A stretch of DNA of 64,000 bases from Zingiber officinale (Eukaryota > Streptophyta > Magnoliopsida > Zingiberales > Zingiberaceae): NCBI RefSeq assembly GCF_018446385.1, contig NC_055996.1, forward strand, positions 52,870,365-52,934,364, given 5' to 3'. Both the position numbers and the translations under genes were made by a program. A model generated the notes under the pieces. The model saw only the letters and a program-made list of their open reading frames with translations. It was not told the origin of the DNA and did not search any database. Shown here piece after piece: positions 1-8,389 of this stretch. Each line of letters starts with the position of its first letter. Positions within the stretch are counted from its first letter, which is position 1.

Positions 1-1034
1 TGTGTTGTATTCCATGTCATGTTTAGCATATTCAGTATGTTCTTTTCAAATAGCATGTTTTCAAAGCATGATTTGCATCGATTGTATGTTTTAGTGAGGT
101 AGATGGTTTCTTACTAAGCGAAAGATTACAGATACTTCTTTTCCTTATACTGCAGATAAAGGTAAAGGAAAGGTGGACTAGCGGAGGCTGGAGGTCAATG
201 CAATGATGAAGATGTGTGTGGAAGGAACCTGGAGTAGAGATCTTGGAGAAACTAGCAAACTGAAACTTTAGTTTTATATAACGTTATTTCCGTATTTTTA
301 GTTATTTTGATGCATGAATCATGAAAGACCTGTTTAGATTGTTAGTAATCATGCTTAGAATGTCAGTTAAATGTTGTTAGTATGTTTATAGCCATGTTAG
401 AACTCATGTGTATGAAGTTGGCACGAAACAGTGCTGAAATCAGAGTTCTTGTATGAAATCAAAAACCCCAATCGATCGGTCGATCGATTGGAGGCTTCTC
501 AATCGATCAGCCGATCGATTGGGGAGTTCGTACCGCGAACAGTAGGCTTCTGGATCGATCAGCCGATCGATCCAGCAAATTCTGTCGCGAACAGTAGGCT
601 CTGGGATCGATCACTTGATCGATTGGTCAGTCTGGATCGATCAGCCGATCGATCTAGAATATTGGCCCGAGCATAGTAGCGTGCTGGATCGATCACTGGA
701 TCGATCCAACCTGACTTCCGCATACAGTAGCCACCTGGATCGATCAATGGATCGATCCAGCCATTCCAATCGATCCGTGGATCGATTGGGAGGCCTGATA
801 TCAGCAAGAAACTCTTAATTAAGTTCCTTGACCATTGGGGGATGTAATATATGTCATGAATAGTTTAGATTACACCCCTTAGCACATGTAAAACCAAGAA
901 ATGATGATAGTTTAGTAAAATTTCAATTAGTACAACTTCTGCACTTAGACTTAATGATGGTCATGGAATAGTTAGCACAGCATAATGTGACGGTCCGGCT
1001 TTACAGCCTAGCCAGTAGAAGGCGGGTCGTTACA
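1..1034 (+). mobile_element. Ty3-type LTR, right-hand end
   Basis: This is the last part of an LTR that starts before the window. It ends in CGGGTCGTTACA at 1034, a terminus common in plant Ty3 LTRs. Beyond it lies the 3' untranslated DNA of the minus-strand Athila-like element, so the LTR probably belongs to an element inserted there. No coding sequence is visible. A palindrome array occupies 470-789. The lineage is inferred from the terminus only, and the partner LTR is outside the window. Confidence 0.6.
470..789. repeat. Array of eight GATCGATC palindromes
   Basis: Eight imperfect palindromes of about 20 bp start near 470, 501, 552, 604, 634, 686, 737 and 768. Each has arms such as GGATCGATC and GATCGATCC around a 3-4 bp centre. 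The DNA between units is not repeated, except for a recurring GCGAACAGTAGGCT block. Start-to-start spacings are about 31, 51, 52, 30, 52, 51 and 31 bp. Short open frames across this block are by-products of the repeat and are not genes. Confidence 0.85.
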
Positions 1035-1804
1035 CACTTGGTTCATATTTCTCAACCAACCCAAGGTCTAAAAGGTGTGCTCAATCTCAAGAGAAGCTAA
1101 GTAGTCATTTCCCCAGTAACCTAACTCGGTCTCAAAGGGGTGACTTGCTAGATTCCACTCACGACAACTATTTTTTATATCCCATATTCACTTTTTTCAT
1201 TATTTTTTTTTCAATTTTTTTTCATAAGCATTTGCATTGTGCAAATCTTATTTCACAAGTGTAATTTTAGCACAAATGTTGGGATATTTTGATTTTTCCA
1301 AATGAGCTTTCATGAGTTGAGCCTCATCCAGTAACCAAAATGAAGTTTGAAAAATCACCAGGGAACCCAAGTACTAAGCAAACAAGATGAATCATGACTA
1401 TTTCAATGATATCAACCATTCAAGCATCAAGTCAAAGTGTAGTGAAAGTAAGATTCTTAAGGTCAAGCCAAGACTAAAGCTCATCTCCATATGATTCTTA
1501 GCTTATTTCATGCTGCCCAAGATAGAGAAAAGAAGTACATAAAGTTTACTACTAGCATCATTTACAACATCATGAATCTAGATAATGAACGTGCTAACAT
1601 TTTATCTTGAAGACAAGAAAGCATAAAAGTGAAGATTGATGTTCTCAAGATGTTTGTCACAATTATTTCAAAAGATAATCAAATGACTATCAAAACAAAC
1701 ACTCAAGCAAGACAATCAAAACAGAATGCAAAATAAAAACTACACATGCAAAAAAAAAACAAGAAAACAATCAAAAACTGAAACAAAAAAGAAATCAGGT
1801 TTGA
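1035..1804 (-). other. 3' untranslated DNA of the Athila-like element
   Basis: No gene is seen. On the reverse strand the segment matches 30780-31570 of the plus-strand Athila-like element. Examples are the stretch around ACCGAGTTAGGTTACT and the CAACTATTTTTT block at the left of 1180. It is AT-rich with A-runs. The last part of this region, the true polypurine tract and the 3' LTR are absent. Confidence 0.65.
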
Positions 1805-1821
1805 CCCCCCCCCCCCCCCCC
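1805..1821 (-). other. 17-base C run, G tract on coding strand
   Basis: A run of 17 C on the plus strand lies next to AGACTTAAAC, so the coding strand reads TTTAAGTCTGG extended by G. The equivalent site in the plus-strand element (30766-30771) has only six G. A second, similar site abuts that element's 3' LTR (31831-31841) and is the likelier primer for plus-strand synthesis. The run at 1805-1821 is therefore best read as a polypurine-like tract expanded by slippage. Confidence 0.7.
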
Positions 1822-1851
1822 AGACTTAAACTTTTCATCGTCCCGATGAAA

Positions 1852-3237
1852 TCAATATGGTGGAGGTGGAGGTAGATTAGGAAATTCAGGCAGAATAAAA
1901 GGAAAATAATCTATAAACCACCTTACTTTATTTCTAACAAACATATGATATTCGAAAAGTTTGTCAACATCATCTTGGAAAAACCTCATATACCCCCGAA
2001 AATCTTCATTAAACTCAAAATGGGTCCTATAGGAATTCATAAATTGAGAAATCTTTTCACACAATTCCCTCTCACTCCTAAAACAATCTTGTAACTTTTT
2101 AAATTGATCCTCTTCCATATGTTCCTTACTTGTAAGGAATTCTTTAGTCGAGTCTAAATCATTATGAATATTGTTCAAAACAGAGTGAAGTTCTTGGAAA
2201 ATGAAACTATGGACATTTTGACTAGCCTTGGGAACATTCCTTGGGGTAAAAGATGACAATGTTCTAGATTGTTGCCTAGCTAATTTCAAACACCAATTTT
2301 CTTTATCATGGATGGTAGTAAGATCATGATTTGGCAATTTCAAAGGGAAACCATTTTTAATAATTAGACTAAATCCATGTTCTTCACGCTTAATCATTTT
2401 AATTGCTAAACATGAATCTAAATCCAATCCACAAGAATTTTCAACCATTTCCAATTCACTTAAATCACACTCTAATATTAAAGCCACTTGAGTAAGTAAT
2501 CCTCCTAGAACAATGGGTGTAGTAGAATCCGATTTTCCTAATTTCACCAAATGTTTAAGAAAGAAATAATCAGAATTAATTGGTACACTTTCAACCATTG
2601 CCCATAAGCAATACAAATCCATAAGTCTTACCGATCCCTCTTTATCTTCTCTTCCAAATATGATATTCTTCATGACCAAATAAGCATATTTAAAAATTGG
2701 GTTAATAATGTGAAGAGCTCTGGAATTATGAGGGTTAAAATGTGATTGTTCAGAAATGTGTTGCCAAAAACGTGAACTTTTAAACTGAGGTAAATTTGTA
2801 CACAAATCATTCTGAGGCAACTCATAACAAGTGTTAAAATCACTTAATGTCCATTCATAATCATCATTAAACAGTCGAAAACTTAGTTTACCCCCACCTT
2901 GAACATTATCAACCACTATAGAGCTTAAAAATTCAAAAACAATTCTAGGGTAGGTAGGGTATTTCATATTCATTAAACCATTCCTACCTATTCTTTCAAA
3001 TAACCAATTCAAATCATCCCTAAACCCTAGAGTTTCCAAAGTTTCTTCATCAATAAACTTTGTGCTCACAAGAGGACGTTTACATAAAGAAGTATATCTA
3101 AGTTGTTGCTCTTCACTAGAGAAAATGATATCAAAGTTATTAGAGATACCTTTAAAACAAGAGTTCCTCCCTTTTATTGCAACCATCTTCTCTTTTCCTT
3201 TTCCCGTGGATGAAGTCTCCTTAATCACATTTGCCAT
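1852..3237 (-). CDS. ATHILA ORF1-like protein of retrotransposon, intact
   Basis: This is an uninterrupted 461-codon gene. I chose the ATG at 3237 because the paralogous gene at 29353 starts at the equivalent ATG (MANVIKE here, MSNLIEE there); the open frame itself continues upstream to 3393. The protein contains the motif LGFRDDLNWLFERIGRNGLM followed by YPTYPRIVFEFLSS, which I recognise as typical of the Arabidopsis retrotransposon ORF-1 (ATHILA) family. It ends in a proline run (PPPPPY). It lies 3' of gag-protease, the place where Athila elements carry an extra or envelope-like gene. I see no signal peptide or clear membrane span after the chosen start. Its molecular role is unknown. It is the only fully open gene of this element, and it aligns over its whole length with the broken copy on the plus strand. 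Confidence 0.75.
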   Translation of the reverse strand: MANVIKETSSTGKGKEKMVAIKGRNSCFKGISNNFDIIFSSEEQQLRYTSLCKRPLVSTKFIDEETLETLGFRDDLNWLFERIGRNGLMNMKYPTYPRIVFEFLSSIVVDNVQGGGKLSFRLFNDDYEWTLSDFNTCYELPQNDLCTNLPQFKSSRFWQHISEQSHFNPHNSRALHIINPIFKYAYLVMKNIIFGREDKEGSVRLMDLYCLWAMVESVPINSDYFFLKHLVKLGKSDSTTPIVLGGLLTQVALILECDLSELEMVENSCGLDLDSCLAIKMIKREEHGFSLIIKNGFPLKLPNHDLTTIHDKENWCLKLARQQSRTLSSFTPRNVPKASQNVHSFIFQELHSVLNNIHNDLDSTKEFLTSKEHMEEDQFKKLQDCFRSERELCEKISQFMNSYRTHFEFNEDFRGYMRFFQDDVDKLFEYHMFVRNKVRWFIDYFPFILPEFPNLPPPPPY

Positions 3238-3393
3238 GAAGAAACGATTCAATCTTTTCAAGAAGAATGAGAAAGAAAAGTTAGAAGAAGTAATTTGAAA
3301 CCTTAGAAATAGCAAAATGAGAAAAGAGGATAAAGAAGAGGATGTGCGGCGGTACACGACTGTGTACCGCCCACACCCTGGGCTATGTTTCAT

Positions 3394-3815
3394 TACACGG
3401 CCTTATTCACTCCCCATCACACGGCCGTGTCTGGGACACGGCCATACCCATCTTCTTTTCTGAAATTCTTTACACGGCCATGTCTGGGACACGGCCACAA
3501 CTTCCTTCTTCTCGGCTTTCCTCACACGGTCGTGTCTGGAACACGGCCTTCTGAGTTCTCTTCTCTGGATTTGGCACATGGCCGTGTTTGGTACACGACC
3601 GATGCAAGCTTTTGCTCTGATTTCTCCACACGGCCGTGTCTGGAACACGGCCAAAGAACTCTCTTTCTCTGGATTCTTTGCACGGCTGTGTCTGGTACAC
3701 GGCCATGCTCCCTTTCTTCTCTGCAACTTTACACAGTTGTGTCTGGTAGACACGGCCAGATCCTTTTCCTTCTCTGCATCCTTTGCTTGGTCATGTACAA
3801 TACACGACCATGCCC
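3394..3815. repeat. 52-bp-phased palindrome array, core ACACGGCCGTGT
   Basis: Units begin near 3419, 3471, 3523, 3575, 3627, 3679, 3731 and 3784, a step of 52-53 bp. The conserved part is about 25 bp: CACACGGCCGTGTCTGG followed by a second half-site ACACGGCC. The other 26 bp or so of each unit is C/T-rich and differs from unit to unit. A half unit precedes the array at 3396. Single C-to-T or G-to-A changes (CACGGTCGTGT, CACATGGCCGTG) account for most variation in the core. It lies between the protease region and ORF1, in the position where an autonomous Athila would carry reverse transcriptase and integrase. Confidence 0.9.
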
Positions 3816-3983
3816 TGTTTTACTCCATTTGATGTTTATTCTCCTAATCCACTTCTCTAATACTTCCATGCCCATGAAGAAGGAATGGCCAGCTCATGGA
3901 AGTAGATTTCAACCTGAAAATAAAACTAAAATATAGTGAAAACAAAATAAAGATGAAAATACAAAATACAACTAACAAAAAGA

Positions 3984-4010
3984 ACCCTTGGGTTGCCTCC
4001 CAAGAAGTGC
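3984..4010 (-). other. Conserved block after pol, Athila-type
   Basis: On the minus strand this reads GCACTTCTTGGGAGGCAACC and continues into CAAGGG. The plus-strand element has the same block at 18889-18916. From memory of Athila-type elements, a block of this kind follows the end of pol. Finding it about 30 bp after the protease frame suggests that reverse transcriptase to integrase was removed as one internal segment. The comparison with autonomous elements is recalled, not computed. Confidence 0.45.
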
Positions 4011-4042
4011 TTGTATAGGGTCTTTAGCTCGACCAATCCAAC

Positions 4043-4669
4043 TTATTCTTCTCGTTTCCTTGCCCCCGGAGGGTAGACATATTTGTCATTTTTGTTGGGA
4101 GTTCTCCTCCCAACATCCTCCACCAAATTGTTCTTTTCATTAGGTGGCCTTCCATGAGGATGGAAATTCCATTCCTCAAGTTTGTAACTGCTTGCCCTGC
4201 TACAAGCATTTAAAAGTGAAGAAACATGGTTAGAGACATTAGATAAATCATATTCCAACCGTTCCTTACCAATTACCAATGCCAACTTATGATTTTTAAC
4301 ATCAATAATTGCTCCAGCTGTAGCAAGGAATGGTCTTCCTAATATGATAGGAATTTTGGGGTCCTCTTCCATGTCCAACACAACAAAATCAGTGGGAATT
4401 ATACTCCCACCAACTTCTACTGGCACATCTTCAATAATACCCATAGGGTTCCTGCAGGAATGATCAGCAAGTTGTAGTGCCATAGTAGTAAGTTTAATAT
4501 TTTTGAGACCTAACTTATTAAAAATTGAATAGGGAATGAGACTAACACTTGCCCCCAAATCACAAAAAGCTTTTTCAATGAATTCTGTTCCTATATTGCA
4601 AGGAATATAAAAGCTCCCTGGATCCTTCAATTTCGGGGAAGTGTTCTTCACCAAAAGAGCGCTGCATTC
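4043..4669 (-). CDS. Retropepsin-like aspartic protease region
   Basis: This open frame follows Gag in the same reading frame after a single TAG at 4670-4672. It has no convincing ATG and was probably read as part of a Gag-protease polyprotein. The catalytic motif is [14 protein letters not shown]. The flap-side region [17 protein letters not shown] and the second conserved motif [13 protein letters not shown] are all in order, as in plant Ty3 proteases. The Leu in DLGA, where retroviral proteases have Thr or Ser, is common in Athila-type enzymes. After about residue 150 the chain becomes charged ([12 protein letters not shown]) and ends at 4043, with no reverse transcriptase following. It would cleave the element's own Gag. 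The plus-strand paralogue is at 18230-18638. Confidence 0.75.
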   Translation of the reverse strand, partial: ECSALLVKNTSPKLKDPGSFYIPCNIGTEFIEKAFCDLGASVSLIPYSIFNKLGLKNIKLTTMALQLADHSCRNPMGIIEDVPVEVGGSIIPTDFVVLDMEEDPKIPIILGRPFLATAGAIIDVKNHKLALVIGKERLEYDLSNVSNHVSSLLNACSRASSYKLEEWNFHPHGRPPNEKNNLVEDVGRRTPNKNDKYVYPPGARKREE

Positions 4670-6436
4670 CTAAGTTTGTGCAATGGTCTCTACATCTCCT
4701 CTCTTTCTTTTATTTGACATGATGTCCTTCAGAAATTTGGCAAACTTTAGCATTTGAAGAATAACATCTATAAGAGGAAGTTCAACGCATATCTCTTTAA
4801 CCTTCTCCAAAAATTTGCCAAATTCTTCATCCTTTTTAAGCATATTGAGTCTTTGGGGAAAAGGGATAACTTTTCTCTGATGGTTCAGTGGAAGAGTCTC
4901 TTCAACCTCAATGGTATTGTCCTCATTATAAAAAACCTGACTAGGTGTAGAAGGAGAGAGCTCTTCTTCATTTTGCATCCATTTTTGAGCGGTCACTTGG
5001 GGATTTCCCAAGGTCCGTCCGCTCCTAAGCTCAATTATGTTGCAATGCTCCATAGGATTTACATCAGGTTTTCCAGGAAGTTGTCCTGGTGCTCTAGAAG
5101 ATGAGGAAGCTAGCTGGGCAATTTGGCTATCGTGAATCTTTTGATGCTTTTCAGAATTATCCATTCTCTGAGTAAGCATCAATAGATCCTGCTTCATTTC
5201 ATTTTGATTAGAGATAATTTCTTCAAGCATTTTTTCAATTTTGGATGTAGGAAAGCCTTGAAAAGATTGTTGCTGAAAATTTTGTTGCCCAGATTGAAAA
5301 TTTGGTCTTGCCCCCATAGATGGTCCTTGATCCTGATTATTTCTGTAAGAGAAATTTGGATGATTTTTCCATCCAGGATTGTAAGTATTTGAGTATGGGA
5401 TGTTCTGTCTTTGATTGAAACCCATGATTGCATCGCATTGCTCCAATTGATTAATTTGTGCAGTGATAGCTCCCAATGGACATGAGTCATTTGAATGTTT
5501 TGAACTCCCACATACTTCACAAGATATAGCAATGACATTTACCATATTTGAACTAGTCCCCATGTTCTCAAATTTTTTGGTAAGAGCATCAAGTTTTGCA
5601 GCCAATAAAGTCACTACATCAACATCAAACTTTCCTGATGCTTTTGTTATTGGGTTTATTGAAGGATGACCACCACTTCTTTCATTTGCCCATTGATGAT
5701 GATTTTGTGCTACACTCTCTATGATTTCCTTAGCTTCATCCAAATTTTTATTCATGAGTACCCCTCCAGTAGCTGAATCAAGGGGCACTTTGGCATGATA
5801 ATTAATACCATTATAGAAAGTATGCAACACTAACCATCTCTCCAAACCGTGGTGAGGGCATTGTCTGAGCATACTATTGTATCTATCCCAAGCTTCAAAT
5901 AGAAATTCTGAGTCAGCTTGTTTGAAACTTGCAATCAAATTCCTCATATGAGCAGTTTTACTTGGGGGATAGAATTTATCAAGGAATTGTTACTCACATT
6001 GTTCCCAAGTGGTGATACTGTTGGGAGCCAAAGAATTCAACCATTGCTTGGCCCTATCTCTCAAAGAAAACCCAAATAATAATAACCGCACTGCTTCTGA
6101 AGGAACACCATTCATTTTCATTGTCCCACATATTTCATAAAAGACCTCTAAGTGTTGATTAGGGTCTTCATGTGGTCCTCCACCAAATTGATTTTGCTGC
6201 ACCAAGGAAATAATTGCAGATTTGATTTCAAAATTATTTGCCTCCACTCAGGGTCTTGAAATACTAGATCTAAAACCCCTAGCATAAGGTGTTGCATAAT
6301 CCTTTAGTGGTCTATTAGCCATGTTCAAATGCTCTTGTTCTTCAATTTATCTCTGCAGAATTCTTCTTCTATGAAATGTTCTATCAATTTCAGGGTCAAG
6401 AGGAAAAAGTTCTCCTGCAAAGTTAGATCTTCGCAT
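4670..6436 (-). pseudogene. Gag of Athila-like element, broken by stops
   Basis: The frame can be followed from the ATG at 6436 (MRRSNFAGELFPLDPEIDRT) to 4670. In-frame stops occur near 6345, near 6245 and at 5990-5992 (TAA). At the last site the plus-strand paralogue has CAA (16850-16852), so that stop is a C-to-T change. The central part is the retrotransposon Gag domain (FGFSLRDRAKQWLNSL, FLDKFYPPSKTAHMRN). A zinc knuckle follows at about residue 145 of the main frame (CEVCGSSKHSNDSC, a CX2CX4HX4C pattern). A Q/N-rich stretch (NFQSGQQNFQQQSFQGF) and a Pro-rich C-terminus come next. The protein would form the virus-like particle and bind the element's RNA. Confidence 0.75.
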
Positions 6437-6690
6437 ACACAAGAACAAGATTGCAATAGAAACTAAAGCAAACAAAGAAATTAAAAACAGAGAAAGGTAA
6501 GATTGGAATGTTATAAAACAAAAGAAATGCAGAATTAAAATTGCTACAAAAGAATTTCCAAGAAGTTAGAAAGTATACAGGAAAATGAAAATAGAAAACT
6601 AAAGATTAGTTACAAATATGCAAATGAAAAGAAATAGAAATGTTATGTTTAGTCTAACTCAATTGATAATCTCCAATGTTATAGCGCAGT

Positions 6691-6707
6691 CCCCGGCAAC
6701 GGTGCCA
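6691..6707 (-). other. Primer-binding site, tRNA-Asp type
   Basis: On the minus strand the sequence is TGGCACCGTTGCCGGGG, starting six bases inside the LTR end. This is one base from the TGGCGCC-type primer site used by Athila and related plant Ty3 elements, which pairs with the 3' end of tRNA-Asp. It fixes the LTR edge at 6714 and the orientation of the element. Confidence 0.75.
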
Positions 6708-7754
6708 AAAACTTGTTCACACTCCGCAAGTGTATGGAAATGTCGCAAGTAATATAAAAGATTATTGTATCCACAGGGACTGGAATAAGCACTAGAAATA
6801 TCTCATAGCGAATTAGCTAAACAACTAATCAATTGGTTTCAAATGCTAAGGATGAAAAACAAATCTAAAATGAAAGATTAACAAACAAGAGTTTGGGGGT
6901 TTGAGTTATGATAAAGGGAGGTTCTAGGAGTTTTGGTTTCTTTGTAAGATCTCTTGAATGTATATAGTTTACCAATTCTTATTCCTCAATTGTCTAATAT
7001 TTGTAGAAGGTTGCCGGTTCTCTCTTGCAATAGATAACCGGCGTAGGACTGAAAATGTACCTAAATGTGATCAATTAGATATGAACCTACGTTGTCCTTA
7101 CACAGGATTGCACCTATTACTATGCTTCCCTCGGATACCAACATAGAAGTTCATAGCTTCTTAACCCATAAAGATACAAGGATTGAATCATAAAGTCTAT
7201 CCTACCCTCTTGAATATTCTCATTTCCCCTTCAAGGTTATCTCTCAAACGTCCTTACACGGGCTTGCACCTGTCACGTGGATCCCTTGGAAAATCGAGTG
7301 AGAGTTAATCTCTACAAAGTCTATAAGATATCCAAACAATCAATCAAGAATGAGAATTAAGCCCTAATCACAATTAATCATTCAAGATCCAATCGATACA
7401 AACTAGGCAACATCATACAAACAAAGAAATGACAAATCCACAAGAGTTTACATCAATTTATCTCACAAATACTCCCTCCATCCTAGAACAAATAGATCTA
7501 CTCCATAAAACGAAGGAAGAAAACCAAAGATAAGAAGATTACAAGCATTCTTCAATCCCAATCCAAGAAGAGGAAAGAAAGAAAAGTTATCTACAATATA
7601 GCTCCATCTTCGGATCCAATCCTTGCTTTCGGAGTCGAATTTATCAAGATCTCCCTTTAGATTGCCCAAAAATCCTCCCAAGAATGGGAGGAATCCACTA
7701 AATCTTGCTTTCTTCCAAAGGGGAGAAGATGCCCTTTCAAATCTCCAAGGAGGC

Positions 7755-7762
7755 TTTAAATA
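7755..7762 (-). promoter_or_regulatory. TATA-like box in Athila LTR
   Basis: On the minus strand the sequence is TATTTAAA, just downstream of the palindrome array. The equivalent site in the plus-strand LTR is TATAAAAG at 32341, which supports this position for the core promoter. Confidence 0.45.
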
Positions 7763-7782
7763 GAGGGAGGCTTTTGGGCGCC

Positions 7783-8225
7783 ACACGGCCCCAAGGCATG
7801 GCCGTGTGAGGTTCACACGGCCAGAGCCTTTCCCCTCTCTGCCATCTATACACGGTCGTGTGTGGTACACGACCGTGAACAACTCCCATCAAAACCTCCA
7901 AGCACGGCCTGGACTGCCCCAGCTTTTGGAAACCTGGCACGGCCGTGTGGTGCACACGGCCAGAACACTTTTAAGCGCTGGGAACCCTGCATGGTCGTGT
8001 GATGCACACGACTAGGGCCTTCTTGGTCTATGGAAACCTTACACGACCATGTAGATCCATACGGCCATGTAATGATTGAACTCTGATTTGCTTCAAAACT
8101 TGGCACGGCCGTGTGAGGTTCACACGGCCAGGCCTTCTTCCTTTGCTGTTGCTGCCACACAACCTCTGAACTCCACACGGCCAGAGCTCCCTACCAATGC
8201 AGGGTCGTGTCTGGTACACGGCCAG
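7783..8225. repeat. Palindrome array in Athila LTR, 52 bp steps
   Basis: Copies of the ACACGGCCGTGT core with a following GGTTCACACGGCC-type half-site begin near 7798, 7850, 7902 (half), 7937, 7989, 8041, 8103 and 8199. Steps of 52 bp hold for 7798-7850-7902 and for 7937-7989-8041, then become irregular. The spacer DNA differs between units. It is the same motif as at 3394-3815 with a different inner linker. Confidence 0.85.
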
Positions 8226-8389
8226 GTGCCTTCTCGCTTGCTTTACTCATAAGTTTTGTCCAAGAATACAGAATCTTTACCGAATTCGACTCCTGTGTAC
8301 AGAAAATGCACAAAAGCAGATCTCCGAACAAAAAGAGTAAATATGCTAAAAAGAAAACTGGAAGTACAAAAATGCATAGATCAAGCATG

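Larger units (their letters stand above)
1035..8389 (-). mobile_element. Athila-like Ty3 element, RT-less, 3' truncated
   Basis: Read on the minus strand the order is: 5' LTR (8389-6714), primer-binding site (6707-6691), Gag (from 6436), protease (to 4043), palindrome array, ORF1 (3237-1852), a 17-G tract and 3' untranslated DNA to 1035. The 3' LTR is missing, because the element stops at the Ty3 LTR that ends at 1034. The LTR start is also missing, because a copia LTR begins at 8390. No reverse transcriptase, RNase H or integrase lies between protease and ORF1. The plus-strand element at 15923-33355 has the same plan, so the absence looks like a family trait. Confidence 0.8.
6714..8389 (-). 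repeat. 5' LTR of minus-strand Athila-like element
   Basis: The LTR runs from TGTTCACACTCC (its 3' end, at 6714) to 8389, where a copia LTR begins. The last 90 bases (about 8300-8389) match, in reverse, the start of the plus-strand element's 3' LTR around 31910-31990. Roughly 70 bases of the LTR start are missing. It holds the palindrome array at 7783-8225, and a TATA-like box follows the array in the sense of transcription. It contains no gene. Confidence 0.75.

Noticed and set aside
431-818. Three small open frames with Asp-Arg-Ser repeats
   Set aside because: They follow the GATCGATC palindrome array in different frames on both strands; there is no independent coding evidence.
3394-3815. 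CRISPR-like array
   Set aside because: Repeat and spacer lengths look suggestive, but the repeats are degenerate, the spacers are all C/T-rich, there are no cas genes, and the setting is a plant retrotransposon.
3342-3936. Several overlapping open frames on both strands (HTAVSGTRP-like repeats)
   Set aside because: They are translations of the palindrome array, which is open in many frames because it repeats with a step near 52 bp and lacks stop codons. They have no start context or known domain.
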